Notes: generated by a model not told the origin, from the letters alone. 64,000 nt of DNA from Sporosarcina oncorhynchi (GCF_033304615.1 NZ_CP129118.1:2476001-2540000); one strand, 5' to 3'. Shown: positions 9,795 through 19,119, numbered from the stretch's first letter. A program made the numbers and translations.

Positions 9795-10954
9795 TTCTTC
9801 TTCGGATTTTTTTTCGTTTCCGGCTTCTCGCCAACCGTTTTCGAATTACCTTCCGTCAATTTCCCTTTATACCAGACTTTTTGTACAGGCTTAAATTGCT
9901 TGGACAACTTTTTATATGTCCGTTCTTCAGGATAAGACAGCAGTGTCAACACTTCTCCATCTTTACCTGCTCGACCTGTACGACCAGAACGATGTAAATA
10001 TTGTTCGATTGTCTGAGGCACATCGACATGAATTACATGCGTTAGTCCTTGGATATCGAGGCCTCTAGCTGCTAGATCGGTAGCTATCAGTATTCTGATA
10101 TCTCCTTTGCGAAATTTCTCTAACGTATCCTGACGCTCAAATTTTGTCATCGATGAATACAGTACAGCGACAGGTGCTTCATTGTATTGTAATTTCATTT
10201 CCTTCATTCTTAGCTGATCGACATTATTCATGAATGCGAGTGCATGAATTGATGGAAGATGTGCGAGTCCGCGCAGCAGATTCGTTTTGTCTCTTGCCTC
10301 TGTTTTAACGAAGGAGTGCACAATTTCCCCTGATGACGGCATATCTTCAAGTGATACTTGCAACCGGACTGGGTCATTCATGAGTTTCTCTGCGACTAGT
10401 TCAATTTCTTCTGTAATTGTTGCTGAAACGACAGCAACTTGCCGTTCCTCATGTGACACTTCGATCAAGTTCTTGACGATGACGCGGTGTTCTCTTGCCA
10501 ATAACTGATCGCCTTCATCTAAAATAATGTAACGGATTTCATGCATTTTTAGCTTTTTTGACTTTACGAGTTCTATTAGACGCCCAGGAGTCCCAACGAC
10601 AATCGTTGGCTTCTTTTTCAGTTTCTCGAGCTGGCGTTGCATGTTTGCTCCGCCTATCAGTTGAGTTACTGTTATGTCAGTACCCTCTACCCATTCACGA
10701 ATGACATTGACGATTTGCATCGACAACTCTTGTGATGGAGCCACGATCAATGCTTGGGTCTGTTTCTTCTTACCGTCTACCTGTTGCAAGATCGGCAATA
10801 CATAAGCCAATGTTTTTCCGGTACCTGTCGGTGATTCTGCGACGATATCCTTGCCATTAAGCATTTCCGGTATCATTTGCGCCTGAATCGGTGTTTCACT
10901 TTCAAATTTCCACTTATTCTTAAATACATCGTCCATTTTTTCCAAGAAGGACAT
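9791..10954 (-). CDS. DEAD-box family ATP-dependent RNA helicase (YfmL-like)
   Basis: This is an ATP-dependent RNA helicase of about 387 residues with both RecA-like domains and no long C-terminal RNA-binding domain, as in YfmL. Motifs seen in order: Q-motif TPIQAQMIP, SPTGTGKT, TPGRL, LDEGDQLL, SATI, ATDLAARGLD and HRSGRTGRAG. Motif II reads DEGD instead of DEAD. The tail is lysine-rich. I chose the ATG behind AAGCGGGG; an in-frame start 18 bases upstream is possible. YfmL aids ribosome biogenesis in B. subtilis; the role here is inferred. Confidence 0.9.
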   Translation of the reverse strand: MSFLEKMDDVFKNKWKFESETPIQAQMIPEMLNGKDIVAESPTGTGKTLAYVLPILQQVDGKKKQTQALIVAPSQELSMQIVNVIREWVEGTDITVTQLIGGANMQRQLEKLKKKPTIVVGTPGRLIELVKSKKLKMHEIRYIILDEGDQLLAREHRVIVKNLIEVSHEERQVAVVSATITEEIELVAEKLMNDPVRLQVSLEDMPSSGEIVHSFVKTEARDKTNLLRGLAHLPSIHALAFMNNVDQLRMKEMKLQYNEAPVAVLYSSMTKFERQDTLEKFRKGDIRILIATDLAARGLDIQGLTHVIHVDVPQTIEQYLHRSGRTGRAGKDGEVLTLLSYPEERTYKKLSKQFKPVQKVWYKGKLTEGNSKTVGEKPETKKNPKKK

Positions 10955-11024
10955 TCTCATCCCCGCTTTCAACTGTTCATTCTTTTATAATGGACTTGAT
11001 TGGGTCTTATTTCAACTACTTTCA

Positions 11025-12476
11025 TTAATAAGGCTTTCGTCTAGCCTTCGTTTTCTGTTCAAATGCATAGGCGTATCCGATTAATTCAGGTTCAGAAAAA
11101 GCCTCTCCGCAAAAAGTTATGCCGAACGGTTCACCCGATCTAGAGAAGGCAGCTGGTACTGTTATAGCTGGCCGCCCTGCCGCAGCACTGAAACTACATC
11201 CATGATCTTGCGGGAAAATAAGTGCGTCTATTTTATGTTCGACGAACGCTTTGTCGAGCGCGATTTCACCCGCTAGATGATGATTGCTTAACAATGCATG
11301 AATATATTCAGGCTCGGTTAACATCCCACTCGTCCGCTCCACCTTCTCCAATATCACTTGCCCATATGTCAACGTTTCCTCAGGATGTTCATTATTAAAG
11401 CGGATAATATCCGCAAGTGACCGGATTGGGTTCGTCGGCGAGGTATTTGCAAGGTATTCATTTACAGCCACTTTGAATTCATAAAAGAGAACGTTATAAC
11501 ATAAATCATTTTCCATCGTGCCAAGTTCGACATGATCAATCACTTCCGCTCCAAGATTTTCAAGCGTTCTTAATGCCTCATCGAAAAGAGTTTTCCGCTC
11601 AGTGGAAATCTCTCTTTCAAAAATCGTTCGCGCTACACCAATCCGCTTACCTTTTAATGCATTCGCATCCAAAATTGACTGCCAATCCACATTATCAAAA
11701 CGTTCGGCCCCTCGAGTTGCCGGGTCGGTTTCATCCATACCTACCATCAAACCGAATGTTAGTGCTGCATCCTCTACAGATCTCGCCATCGGCCCCGGTG
11801 TATCTTGCGTAAATGATAATGGAATGATGCCTGACCTGCTAATCGCTCCGACTGTAGGTTTAATACCGACAAGTGAATTCTGGGCTGACGGATTAATGAT
11901 CGAGCCGCTTGTCTCAGTTCCGATTGCTACCGCGCCCATATTCGCAGCAATCGCAGCAGCTGCCCCTGAACTGGATCCCCCTACATCAAACAGACCATAC
12001 GGATTATTGACTTGACCACCCCTGGAGCTCCAACCATTTTTCATTTTGTCGGACATGAAATTGGCCCATTCCGTCATATTCGTTTTTCCAAGAATAACTG
12101 CACCCGCATCGCGTAATTTCTTCACAAGAAAAGCATCATTTTCTGCATAATGATGTTGCAGCGCAACCGACCCGCAAGTGGTATGCATGCTATCGGCCGT
12201 ATCCATATTGTCTTTTAAAAGAATAGGTATGCCATGTAAAAAAGACCGCACTTTGCCAGTACGGCGTTCTTCATCAAGACCTCGCGCGATTTGCAGTGCA
12301 CGCGCATTCAGTTCAAGTATAGCGTTAATATTGCTGTTCTTCTCGCCAATCGTCTCTATATACATAATGACCAATTCCTCAGAACTGATTTCACCCTTCT
12401 CCATCTTTACCTGCATGTCACGAATGGTGGCTTCCTCCAACCAGCCTCTTTGGAGCTCCTTCAAACGTTCGTTCAC
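11025..12476 (-). CDS. Amidase signature family protein
   Basis: This is a hydrolase of the GatA-like amidase family with the Ser-Ser-Lys active site: Lys in ILLKDN, and serines in the GGSSSGAAAA loop and the GTETSGSI segment. At about 483 residues it has full length. No gatC or gatB is adjacent, so it is more likely a stand-alone amidase than a tRNA amidotransferase subunit. The GTG behind GGGGGAATCGGA is the best start; an ATG 18 bases upstream lacks a ribosome site. The substrate is unknown. An FbpA-type gene ends 24 bases upstream. Confidence 0.88.
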   Translation of the reverse strand: MNERLKELQRGWLEEATIRDMQVKMEKGEISSEELVIMYIETIGEKNSNINAILELNARALQIARGLDEERRTGKVRSFLHGIPILLKDNMDTADSMHTTCGSVALQHHYAENDAFLVKKLRDAGAVILGKTNMTEWANFMSDKMKNGWSSRGGQVNNPYGLFDVGGSSSGAAAAIAANMGAVAIGTETSGSIINPSAQNSLVGIKPTVGAISRSGIIPLSFTQDTPGPMARSVEDAALTFGLMVGMDETDPATRGAERFDNVDWQSILDANALKGKRIGVARTIFEREISTERKTLFDEALRTLENLGAEVIDHVELGTMENDLCYNVLFYEFKVAVNEYLANTSPTNPIRSLADIIRFNNEHPEETLTYGQVILEKVERTSGMLTEPEYIHALLSNHHLAGEIALDKAFVEHKIDALIFPQDHGCSFSAAAGRPAITVPAAFSRSGEPFGITFCGEAFSEPELIGYAYAFEQKTKARRKPY

Positions 12477-12500
12477 TCCGATTCCCCCATCCATTTGCTT

Positions 12501-12653
12501 TTAATTAGTCTTTGCTGTGTAGTGTTTCATCAGTTCATAAAACGATAACTCGTATAGTTGCTTCCCATTAATTTTGAATATCCCATCTTTGACGAGTCTA
12601 TCTATAACTTTCGATCTTTTATTATCTAATTGTGGATGTTCAATTTTTCTCAT
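12501..12653 (-). CDS. FbpA-type (Fur-regulated basic protein) small protein
   Basis: The 50-residue basic protein begins MRKIEHPQLD and contains the family pattern of a Lys/Arg-rich helix, DRLVKDGIFK, and LYELSFYEL. That pattern resembles Fur-regulated basic protein A of Bacillus, a small protein of the iron-sparing response. ATG follows AGGAGG. I see no clear Fur box upstream, so iron control is not supported here. It is followed closely by the amidase gene. Confidence 0.72.
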   Translation of the reverse strand: MRKIEHPQLDNKRSKVIDRLVKDGIFKINGKQLYELSFYELMKHYTAKTN

Positions 12654-12802
12654 GCTGTTCTTTCCTCCTACTAGCTGATACTTCATCTATTCCTCATTAG
12701 GTGTGTATATAAACCAGGCTGGAAGACGAAAGAATATTCTGTTCACCATGTAGCATCTAACTGGTGCACAATCTCATCAAAAAATTCACTTGTTGCACTA
12801 AC

Positions 12803-12848
12803 GAAAAACACTCCCCTTTACTTGCTTCAGAAGGGGAGTGTTTTTTCA
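12803..12848 (-). terminator. Terminator of the ATP-grasp gene
   Basis: The stem aacactcccctt/aaggggagtgtt is followed by a T run on the minus strand, right after the stop codon of the gene at 12846. Confidence 0.85.
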
Positions 12849-14060
12849 CCAATTGCTATTCTTGTATTTCTTGTAGTAATTGATTTGTCTCAGAAACAGA
12901 TACAGTTTTCGTTTAAAGCTCCGGTCCTTTTTGTAGAATAGCGGGTTGGCGTATTTACCCGCTTTCAGGAGCTTTCTGACGTCTTCATTCACTTGTTTAT
13001 TGCCTACAAATTTCTTCAAGACTATTTTAGGAACAACCGTGAACAGGAAATCCTCTTTAAGAAGTGTCAGCGGTTTCTGTTTATTATAAATGAGATCATC
13101 TACAAGATTCTTTGCCAGATTATGACCACAAGACGTAATGTAGTAGCTTGAGCGCCCTTGTCGGATATTCACCTCAAACACTTTGAACTTTCCGTCTCGA
13201 TGATCATACTTCAAATCGAAATTTGCATAGCCTACATAATTGAGTGCCTCTAAAAAGCCTTGAAGCTTCAGCATCATTTCTTCATTATATCGAGTGAGGA
13301 CCGCTGTATAATTCCCAATCGCTGTAACGGTATGCTCCTGCAAAACGACTTGTCCAAATGTAATCAGCTCAGTATTTCCGCGACTATTAATGTAGAAAAC
13401 GGAATCCCACATATATGTATCATCACCGGGTATGAAATCCTGGATGATTAAATCATCCCGATATCCACTATTCTTTATCGTGCTAATGACTTGCTGGATT
13501 TCTTCATAGGAATGAACTTTATACACTTTCTGCATTCCTTCAAACGGATGTTGATAATACTGCACGCCATTACTCGGTTTGATGATGACTGGGAACATCA
13601 CTTCATCGGTGAATGCGGAATCCTCTACACACGAATGAAAATAAGTAGACGGTGCATCGATGTCATGTTCAGCACAGAGCGCATAGAAATTCTTTTTCAA
13701 TAGAAGATTATTCATTAACTCTTCATCAATATTATTAAACACAAAATCGTCTTGTAGTGCTTCACGGTTTTCGATGATCAACCTCACATACAGATCGTTT
13801 GTACCGACAAGCAGCAACTTCTTACCTGCCGTCTTATATTTAGCCGCTACTTCTTTTAAAAAGCGTGGGAATATCTCTTTCTCACCAAGTTTCGGGTTCA
13901 ATTCGATGGCCCCGGGAATTGTACTCAACGATGTAAAAGATAAAGGCTCTTTACCGACAAGTATCGGATGAATTCCATATTCTTCATGAAATGAGATGGC
14001 CATATTGTACGCATTAATATCAGTCCCGACAATAATCGGGATAAACGGATGATTTGTCAT
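12846..14060 (-). CDS. ATP-grasp carboxylate-amine ligase, possibly D-Asp/D-Glu ligase
   Basis: The 404-residue protein has an N-terminal nucleotide-fold start PIIVGTDINAYNMA, a central ATP-grasp domain (FPVIIKPSNGVQYY, LIIQDFIPGDDTYMW) and a magnesium-binding end in FEVNIRQGRS. The N-terminus matches my memory of D-aspartate ligases (AslA/Aslfm) that add a D-amino acid to the peptidoglycan lysine. That fits Planococcaceae, many of which have L-Lys-D-Glu or D-Asp bridges, but the substrate is inferred. I chose the ATG behind GGAGGAAACT; the TTG four codons earlier overlaps that ribosome site. It is a single gene. Confidence 0.8.
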   Translation of the reverse strand: MTNHPFIPIIVGTDINAYNMAISFHEEYGIHPILVGKEPLSFTSLSTIPGAIELNPKLGEKEIFPRFLKEVAAKYKTAGKKLLLVGTNDLYVRLIIENREALQDDFVFNNIDEELMNNLLLKKNFYALCAEHDIDAPSTYFHSCVEDSAFTDEVMFPVIIKPSNGVQYYQHPFEGMQKVYKVHSYEEIQQVISTIKNSGYRDDLIIQDFIPGDDTYMWDSVFYINSRGNTELITFGQVVLQEHTVTAIGNYTAVLTRYNEEMMLKLQGFLEALNYVGYANFDLKYDHRDGKFKVFEVNIRQGRSSYYITSCGHNLAKNLVDDLIYNKQKPLTLLKEDFLFTVVPKIVLKKFVGNKQVNEDVRKLLKAGKYANPLFYKKDRSFKRKLYLFLRQINYYKKYKNSNW

Positions 14061-14144
14061 AGTTTCCTCCAACTTGCTTTTCTTAATCTAAGTGTAGGGT
14101 TCCTGTTTTTTCTTGTCAATAAACCTCTTGGCACGTTTCACTGT

Positions 14145-14840
14145 TCAAGCGTTCACGGTTTCCTTTTGAATACTTTGCCATAGATGCCATGGATGCTCTA
14201 CAGGCGGATTCGACCGGAAATGCATCCTCTCTTTCGTCGTCGGATGCGGAAATTCAAGTGAATGCGCCCATAAAGCGATTTGTTGACCAGGCTTGTTGAC
14301 ATGCTGCCCATATTTTTGGTCTCCATAAAGTGGCGCATCCGAAGCAGCTAATTGAACACGAATCTGATGCGATCTACCTGTATGCAATTTAACTGACAGC
14401 AAACTCAATCCATCTCTGCTCTCGATCGTTGAATAGTCAAGTACCGCTTTCTTCGCGCCAGGATAAGTTGCTTCAACGGCATGCACTTTGTTTTTCTTTC
14501 CATCTTTCCATAGATGGTGCTCCAATTTTCCGGATACGTTCAACCGACCACGTACAACGGCTATGTATGTTCTATCCATTTCTCGTTTTCTCAAAACATC
14601 TGATAACCGTGAAGCTGCCTTTGATGTCTTTGCAAATACTAATACACCACCAACCGGTCGATCCAATCGGTGGACAAGCCCCAAGTAGACATTACCGGGT
14701 TTCTGATAACGGTCTTTTAAGTATTCTTTCAACATTGTTAACAGATCCTTGTCTCCACTTTCATCTTCTTGCACCGGAATATTGACAGGTTTCTCAACAA
14801 CGAGCAAGTGATTGTCTTCATATAAAATGTGAACAGACAT
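14145..14840 (-). CDS. RluA-family pseudouridine synthase
   Basis: The enzyme isomerises uridine in ribosomal or transfer RNA. The 231-residue catalytic domain starts near VHILYEDNHLLVVEKP and carries the catalytic Asp in HRLDRPVGG, plus the LHTGRSHQIRVQ motif. No S4 domain is present, so it belongs to the short branch of the family. ATG follows AAGGGGG. The target nucleotide is not predictable. Confidence 0.9.
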   Translation of the reverse strand: MSVHILYEDNHLLVVEKPVNIPVQEDESGDKDLLTMLKEYLKDRYQKPGNVYLGLVHRLDRPVGGVLVFAKTSKAASRLSDVLRKREMDRTYIAVVRGRLNVSGKLEHHLWKDGKKNKVHAVEATYPGAKKAVLDYSTIESRDGLSLLSVKLHTGRSHQIRVQLAASDAPLYGDQKYGQHVNKPGQQIALWAHSLEFPHPTTKERMHFRSNPPVEHPWHLWQSIQKETVNA

Positions 14841-15006
14841 GAGTCACAGCCCCCTTCACAAAGCTTTCCACATAAATCGCATGAATTCTTATATTGCCTT
14901 TCATTATGCATCTCCTCCAATTCTTCTATCATACTATATTACCGACTTGGATTCTCTCCAATTGCATACAGCACATATAAGTGAAGTTGCGTATACATAA
15001 CAGAAA

Positions 15007-15034
15007 TAGCCTCCCCTAATGAAGGGAGGCTAGG
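15007..15034 (-). terminator. Terminator of the GDPD gene
   Basis: The stem tagcctccc/gggaggcta has a short loop and is followed on the minus strand by ATTTCTG. The T run is weak. Confidence 0.6.
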
Positions 15035-15075
15035 TAATTTTATAATAAAGTATACAGCGGATCATCAATAATGCA

Positions 15076-15909
15076 CTACTCTTGAACAATCAATACCGGT
15101 TCATTAACCGGCCACTGAGAGAAGTCAGATATAATTCCATCCACTCCGTACTTTTGCGCTTTTGCAACAAGTTTCTTGTCTTTTTTTGACCATACTAATA
15201 CTTTACTGTCCCGAGTATGAATATTATCCACCATACGTTTGTTCAAAAATGAGACATTGAAATTGATATAGGATGCAAACGAAGTGAGTTCATCCAATTT
15301 TTTCGGAGATAATAAAGACTCAGCTGGTCGTATAAGAACGGCCACTTCAAGGTCTGGCAACATGCTATGTATCTTTTTCATCGATTCCGAATCGAATGAC
15401 TGAATAATGATTGAACTTAGATCCTCATACTCTTTTAATAGGTCCACAACTTTCTCTTCGATGCCTGGATAAGAGGAAGGATTTTTTAATTCAATCAATA
15501 AGCCGACTTGCTCATAAAATTCTTCCAGCAACTCATTCATCGTCATGATCATTTCCCCTGCAAATTCCTCACTATGATAGGAACCCGCATCAAAATCTCG
15601 CAGCTCTTCTAATGTGTACTCACTAATGAGACCGTTTCCATTTGTCGTCCGATCAACTTTATCATCATGCATGATGACTAGCTCACCATCTTTAGAGACA
15701 TGGATATCGCACTCTAAGTAATCCGCTTTCAGTTCAACGCCTTTTTGAAAAGCGGCTCGTGTATTTTCTGGTGCAAATCCTGAAGCTCCACGATGAGCGA
15801 TGCTCAGTAGATTAGGGTTATGTACTTTCTTCGTTTGTCCATTATAACCAACCAATAAAAGCAAGGTGGACGTTATTCCGATAATCCAAAAAATCCTTCT
15901 CTTTCTCAT
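15076..15909 (-). CDS. Glycerophosphodiester phosphodiesterase family protein
   Basis: The enzyme hydrolyses glycerophosphodiesters to glycerol-3-phosphate and an alcohol. The 277-residue protein has an N-terminal membrane anchor (residues 5-22), then the GDPD core: AHRGASGFAPENT, LECDIHVSKDGELVIMHD and the RTTNG motif. The anchor suggests it acts outside the membrane. ATG is preferred over a TTG two codons earlier because GGGG is eight bases upstream of the ATG. It is a single gene. Confidence 0.9.
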   Translation of the reverse strand: MRKRRIFWIIGITSTLLLLVGYNGQTKKVHNPNLLSIAHRGASGFAPENTRAAFQKGVELKADYLECDIHVSKDGELVIMHDDKVDRTTNGNGLISEYTLEELRDFDAGSYHSEEFAGEMIMTMNELLEEFYEQVGLLIELKNPSSYPGIEEKVVDLLKEYEDLSSIIIQSFDSESMKKIHSMLPDLEVAVLIRPAESLLSPKKLDELTSFASYINFNVSFLNKRMVDNIHTRDSKVLVWSKKDKKLVAKAQKYGVDGIISDFSQWPVNEPVLIVQE

Positions 15910-16083
15910 CCTCAACGCCCCATATCTCTCATCGAATTATAAAAATTCGAATTATCTTTTTATTATAATAACATAGAATTCTAGTCTTGAATACCCCTTT
16001 TATAAAATATACTAATCGTTTTCTCCTAGTAACTATTTACAGTCTTTTATGTTACGTTTTCAATCACCGTTTCATGCACATGA

Positions 16084-16134
16084 CAAAAAAAGCCGGAACG
16101 ATTAACATACTCTCGTTTCGACTTTTACACTTTT
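16084..16134 (-). terminator. Terminator downstream of the RsbR-like gene
   Basis: The stem aaaagccggaacga/tcgtttcgactttt has G-U pairs and ends in a T-rich run on the minus strand. Confidence 0.6.
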
Positions 16135-16160
16135 AAAAACCTAGTCAACACTTTACGTAT

Positions 16161-17009
16161 TCAGCTTAATACAATCAAGTTCTTTCGCATGGCAAGCTGT
16201 AATGATCCATATGTGCTGATTTTGGAGAAATCCAATCCAAGCTGGACAGATGTCTGTGCAATTTCAGGACGGATACCAGTCAATGATGATTGAATGCCGA
16301 GCAAATCCAACATCTGTGTCATCTGATACAAGTGGTTTGCAACCATTGTATCGATTAGAGTTACCCCTGACAAATCGATAAACAGATGGCTTACGTCCAG
16401 CTCAACACATTTCTGTGGAACATAGTCGGCAATCGACTGCACTCTGGATGTATCGATATCGCCGATTAAAGGCAAAACACCTACAGTTTGATTTAATTTA
16501 ATAATTGGTGCATTTAATTCTTCAATTAGAATACGCTGAGCATTTAATCTAGTATGCATTAGCTCATCATATCGCTTTGAGAACTCGACCAAAAGTTCAT
16601 CAAACGCCTTATGGATTGCTATTCCCCACTTTAAAATGTCCGATCTGAGAACTTTCTCTCCTTGCTGTTCAACAAACTGTTCAACAAAACTCCAGTGTGC
16701 CATACGCACTTTGCTTAATGCTTCCTGCACTTCATAGATGGGTGTTCTCGTATGTATACGACTTTGCGCAACGATCAATGCCCAGTTCTTTTTGTTTTCT
16801 TCAAAGATTCCTTTATCCTCTAGCAAACTGCTTGCAATTGTAAGGTTTGTTAACCGATTTTGTTCACGTAAGCTCTTTTCAGATTTCTCACCTGCTGATT
16901 TAGAATAGATTGACCCTTGAATTTCTTCACGGTACGATAGCCATTCTTCTGTAATATTATCAATATTCTCCTGTAAGAAATCGAATAACATCTGGTTTAT
17001 TTCAACCAT
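16161..17009 (-). CDS. RsbR-type stressosome protein with STAS domain
   Basis: The 282-residue protein has a helical N-terminal sensory half (1-155) and a C-terminal STAS domain (about 165-275) with APIIKLN, GVLPLIGDID and FIDLSGVTLIDT. This is the layout of RsbR paralogs, which form the stressosome with RsbS and control SigB through RsbT. The predicted phospho-acceptor threonines are the ones in IDTSR and LIDT. ATG follows GGAGGG. No rsbS or rsbT lies nearby, so it is probably a stand-alone paralog. Confidence 0.87.
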   Translation of the reverse strand: MVEINQMLFDFLQENIDNITEEWLSYREEIQGSIYSKSAGEKSEKSLREQNRLTNLTIASSLLEDKGIFEENKKNWALIVAQSRIHTRTPIYEVQEALSKVRMAHWSFVEQFVEQQGEKVLRSDILKWGIAIHKAFDELLVEFSKRYDELMHTRLNAQRILIEELNAPIIKLNQTVGVLPLIGDIDTSRVQSIADYVPQKCVELDVSHLFIDLSGVTLIDTMVANHLYQMTQMLDLLGIQSSLTGIRPEIAQTSVQLGLDFSKISTYGSLQLAMRKNLIVLS

Positions 17010-17058
17010 AAAGATCCCTCCGCATACGTATTGAAAGCTTTTGCTATAATTGTAACAT

Positions 17059-17105
17059 AAAAAAGATAAGTACCGGCATCTTTAGAAGATCCCCGATACT
17101 TATCA
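17059..17105 (-). terminator. Terminator of the LysM-3D gene
   Basis: The stem gataagta-cgg-atc is repeated in inverse around a short loop and followed on the minus strand by six T. It starts just after the stop of the gene at 17116. Confidence 0.8.
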
Positions 17106-17115
17106 TTTCGTCGTT

Positions 17116-17976
17116 TCAATTTAATACTTTTATCTTTACTTTTTTAACTCCCCATTGCATCGCACTTTCATAGGAAGGTATGAAAACATCGATTTTATGT
17201 CCTTTAATAGCACCACCGACATCTCCCGCGATGGCTTCCCCGTATCCTTCCACCCAAACTCTTGTCCCAAGCGGAATGATAGATGGATCCACAGCAATCA
17301 CTTTGCGTTCTGGATTCGAACGCAAATCGATACCGGTAGCCGTTGTTCCGGAGCATCCTTTACAATATGCGGTATAAGCTGTAGCTGTCACCGTCATTTC
17401 GAGACCCGTAGATGGCGGACTCGAAACGACTGGTGTTGAAACAGGTTTTTCAGAAACAATTTCCGCTGACTTTTCGGGTTTCGTTTCAACTTTCGCTATT
17501 TCCTCAGTCTTTGTCTCTTGCTCAGGAACTATAGAAGCCACTTTGACCTTCTCTGGCATCATCGCAGTCGCAATGACATCCGTCGCTTCACCTCCCTTAA
17601 TGACCAATTCATCACCTGGATGGATTAAATCATTTAACAAACCGTTCCATGCTTTCAATGATTCCAATGGGATGCCGTAATTTAAAGCGATTCTATACAA
17701 ATTATCGCCTTCCGTTACAATGTACGTCTGTTCAACATCGCCGGACAATTCGAGTGGCGGATAAAAAAGCGGGATACCACCTGCTAGCAAATCGATAAAT
17801 GGTATAACTTCCGCATTTCCTTCCTTCTCTTCGTCAACAGGGTAAATAATCTTATAAATATCCATTGCGTTACTATCATTCTGTTCTTCGGCACTGACAA
17901 CGTTCAATCCCATTATTCCATTAAAGGAGACTAACAGAATGGTTGTCAGTATGATCATTTTCATTTTCATTTTCAT
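17116..17976 (-). CDS. Secreted LysM and 3D-domain cell-wall protein (YocH-like)
   Basis: The 286-residue exported protein has a signal peptide ending near VVSAEEQ. One LysM peptidoglycan-binding domain at about 85-130 contains YIVTEGDNLYRIA. A Pro/Glu/Lys-rich linker follows, then a C-terminal 3D domain with TATAYTAYC, TATGIDL, VIAVDP and GDVGGAIKGHKIDVF. The three conserved Asp residues that name the domain are present. 3D domains act in wall turnover or germination (YocH, YabE, Sps/Rpf-like). A TTG one codon upstream has better ribosome-site spacing and is an alternative start. Confidence 0.9.
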   Translation of the reverse strand: MKMKMKMIILTTILLVSFNGIMGLNVVSAEEQNDSNAMDIYKIIYPVDEEKEGNAEVIPFIDLLAGGIPLFYPPLELSGDVEQTYIVTEGDNLYRIALNYGIPLESLKAWNGLLNDLIHPGDELVIKGGEATDVIATAMMPEKVKVASIVPEQETKTEEIAKVETKPEKSAEIVSEKPVSTPVVSSPPSTGLEMTVTATAYTAYCKGCSGTTATGIDLRSNPERKVIAVDPSIIPLGTRVWVEGYGEAIAGDVGGAIKGHKIDVFIPSYESAMQWGVKKVKIKVLN

Positions 17977-18170
17977 CAATCAGAAACGCTCCTCTCTTGT
18001 ACTCCACACAGTTCTTTCCAAAACCTTGTAAAATCAAACATAACTTTTTTAAAAAGAGAGGATTTCTATTTTATCGCATACTTCTTTAAGCATTATCTAA
18101 GAATGCGATAATGTTTACAGTTGTTTGTTTTCGGGAAAATTAAAGGAAACTTAGATCGAGGTGTAGACAT

Positions 18171-18290
18171 ATGAATATAAGAAAACTTATAAAAACAACC
18201 ATTAAGTGGGCGCCAATCATTTATCCGATTGTGTACAAACTCATTTCTAACAAAAATAAAAGTAAAACACCGTTACGAACTTCTCGATAA
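18171..18290 (+). CDS. Very small basic protein, 39 residues
   Basis: The frame starts MNIRKLIKTTIKWAPIIYPI and ends TPLRTSR. It has one short hydrophobic stretch with Trp-Ala-Pro and nine lysines or arginines. ATG follows GAGGTGTAGACAT, and a strong terminator begins directly after the stop, which supports a real gene. I do not recognise it. It diverges from the LysM-3D gene. Confidence 0.6.
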   Translation: MNIRKLIKTTIKWAPIIYPIVYKLISNKNKSKTPLRTSR

Positions 18291-18293
18291 GAA

Positions 18294-18332
18294 AAGGTCG
18301 TCCATGTTGCAAATCACATGGACGACCTTTTA
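18294..18332 (+). terminator. Rho-independent terminator
   Basis: The stem aaaaggtcgtccatg/catggacgacctttt has a seven-base loop and sits directly after the 39-residue gene. Confidence 0.85.
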
Positions 18333-18393
18333 TCATTCTTATACATATATCACGGTGAATAGAGAATCCTATAACAATAAAGGAGGAGGAACT

Positions 18394-18594
18394 ATGCACA
18401 AAAAACAGCCTAACCAATCAAAAAGAAGGCCTGACGATACGGAACTGCGATATTTAGAGCATCCCGAGAAAATCGTTTCCGACGGCATGAGCCTATTTGA
18501 CATGCATGAAGATATGCAAACAGTTGATACGATCCATCTGGATGACATGAAAGAAGATCTGCGTAAAGAATTAATTCATAAAAACCCTCGATAA
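18394..18594 (+). CDS. Small acidic hypothetical protein, 66 residues
   Basis: The protein starts MHKKQPNQSKRRPDDTELRY and has no membrane segment. A basic N-terminus is followed by an acidic helix-prone region (DMHEDMQTVD, HLDDMKEDLRKEL). ATG follows a perfect AGGAGGAGGA. A terminator follows immediately. I do not recognise the family. Confidence 0.75.
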   Translation: MHKKQPNQSKRRPDDTELRYLEHPEKIVSDGMSLFDMHEDMQTVDTIHLDDMKEDLRKELIHKNPR

Positions 18595-18599
18595 CGACA

Positions 18600-18637
18600 A
18601 AAAGGAGCCAGCTATTTCTCACTGGCTCCTTTTCAAT
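18600..18637 (+). terminator. Rho-independent terminator
   Basis: The stem aaaggagccag/ctggctccttt ends in TTTTC after the 66-residue gene. Confidence 0.85.
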
Positions 18638-19119
18638 TTCGCGAAGTTGGGAAAATTCTTCACAACCTCTTCCCTATAACAATCTCCTTTCGATTCGCAT
18701 TCAATAATACCCAATACTAATGGTTTATTAAAAAAGAATTTTAATAATATCTTAAAGATTAGGTTCAACGACTCATTTTTATATTATATAATCTCTACTC
18801 AGCTAATTCATTTGATCATAAAAATACGTAAAACCCTTATTCTATAGTATCCATACATAATATTTGACTTTTAAAAAGTTAACTGAAAATAGGTATAAGA
18901 TCTCTTTTTTTATTAACCAAGCTAGTTATATATTATTAAATACTAATTTGTCCATCAATTCAATCTTCTTAAATAGTTTACTGTATGTATAATTAAAGTT
19001 AGACAGCGTAGATATTCCTGCAAACACTATCAGCAACCTCTACTTACAGTGAAGAAAGGAGTGCAGTGTTTTTTGTGTTCAACTCAGGAGGTTCTGACCA
19101 AAAAAAGGGAGGAATCGAT
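18638..19119. other. AT-rich gene-free stretch upstream of bpr
   Basis: About 480 bases contain no convincing open frame. A TATAAT box at 18988-18993 could be the -10 element of bpr, without a good -35. Nothing else was identified. Confidence 0.5.

Noticed and set aside
12654-12800. Fur box upstream of the FbpA-type gene
   Set aside because: No sequence close to the 19-base Fur consensus is visible.
14738-14932. Cys-rich minus-strand frame (YKNSCDLCGKLCEGGC) before the pseudouridine synthase gene
   Set aside because: It overlaps the synthase start by about 100 bases in another frame, has no ribosome site, and its tail is shadow sequence.
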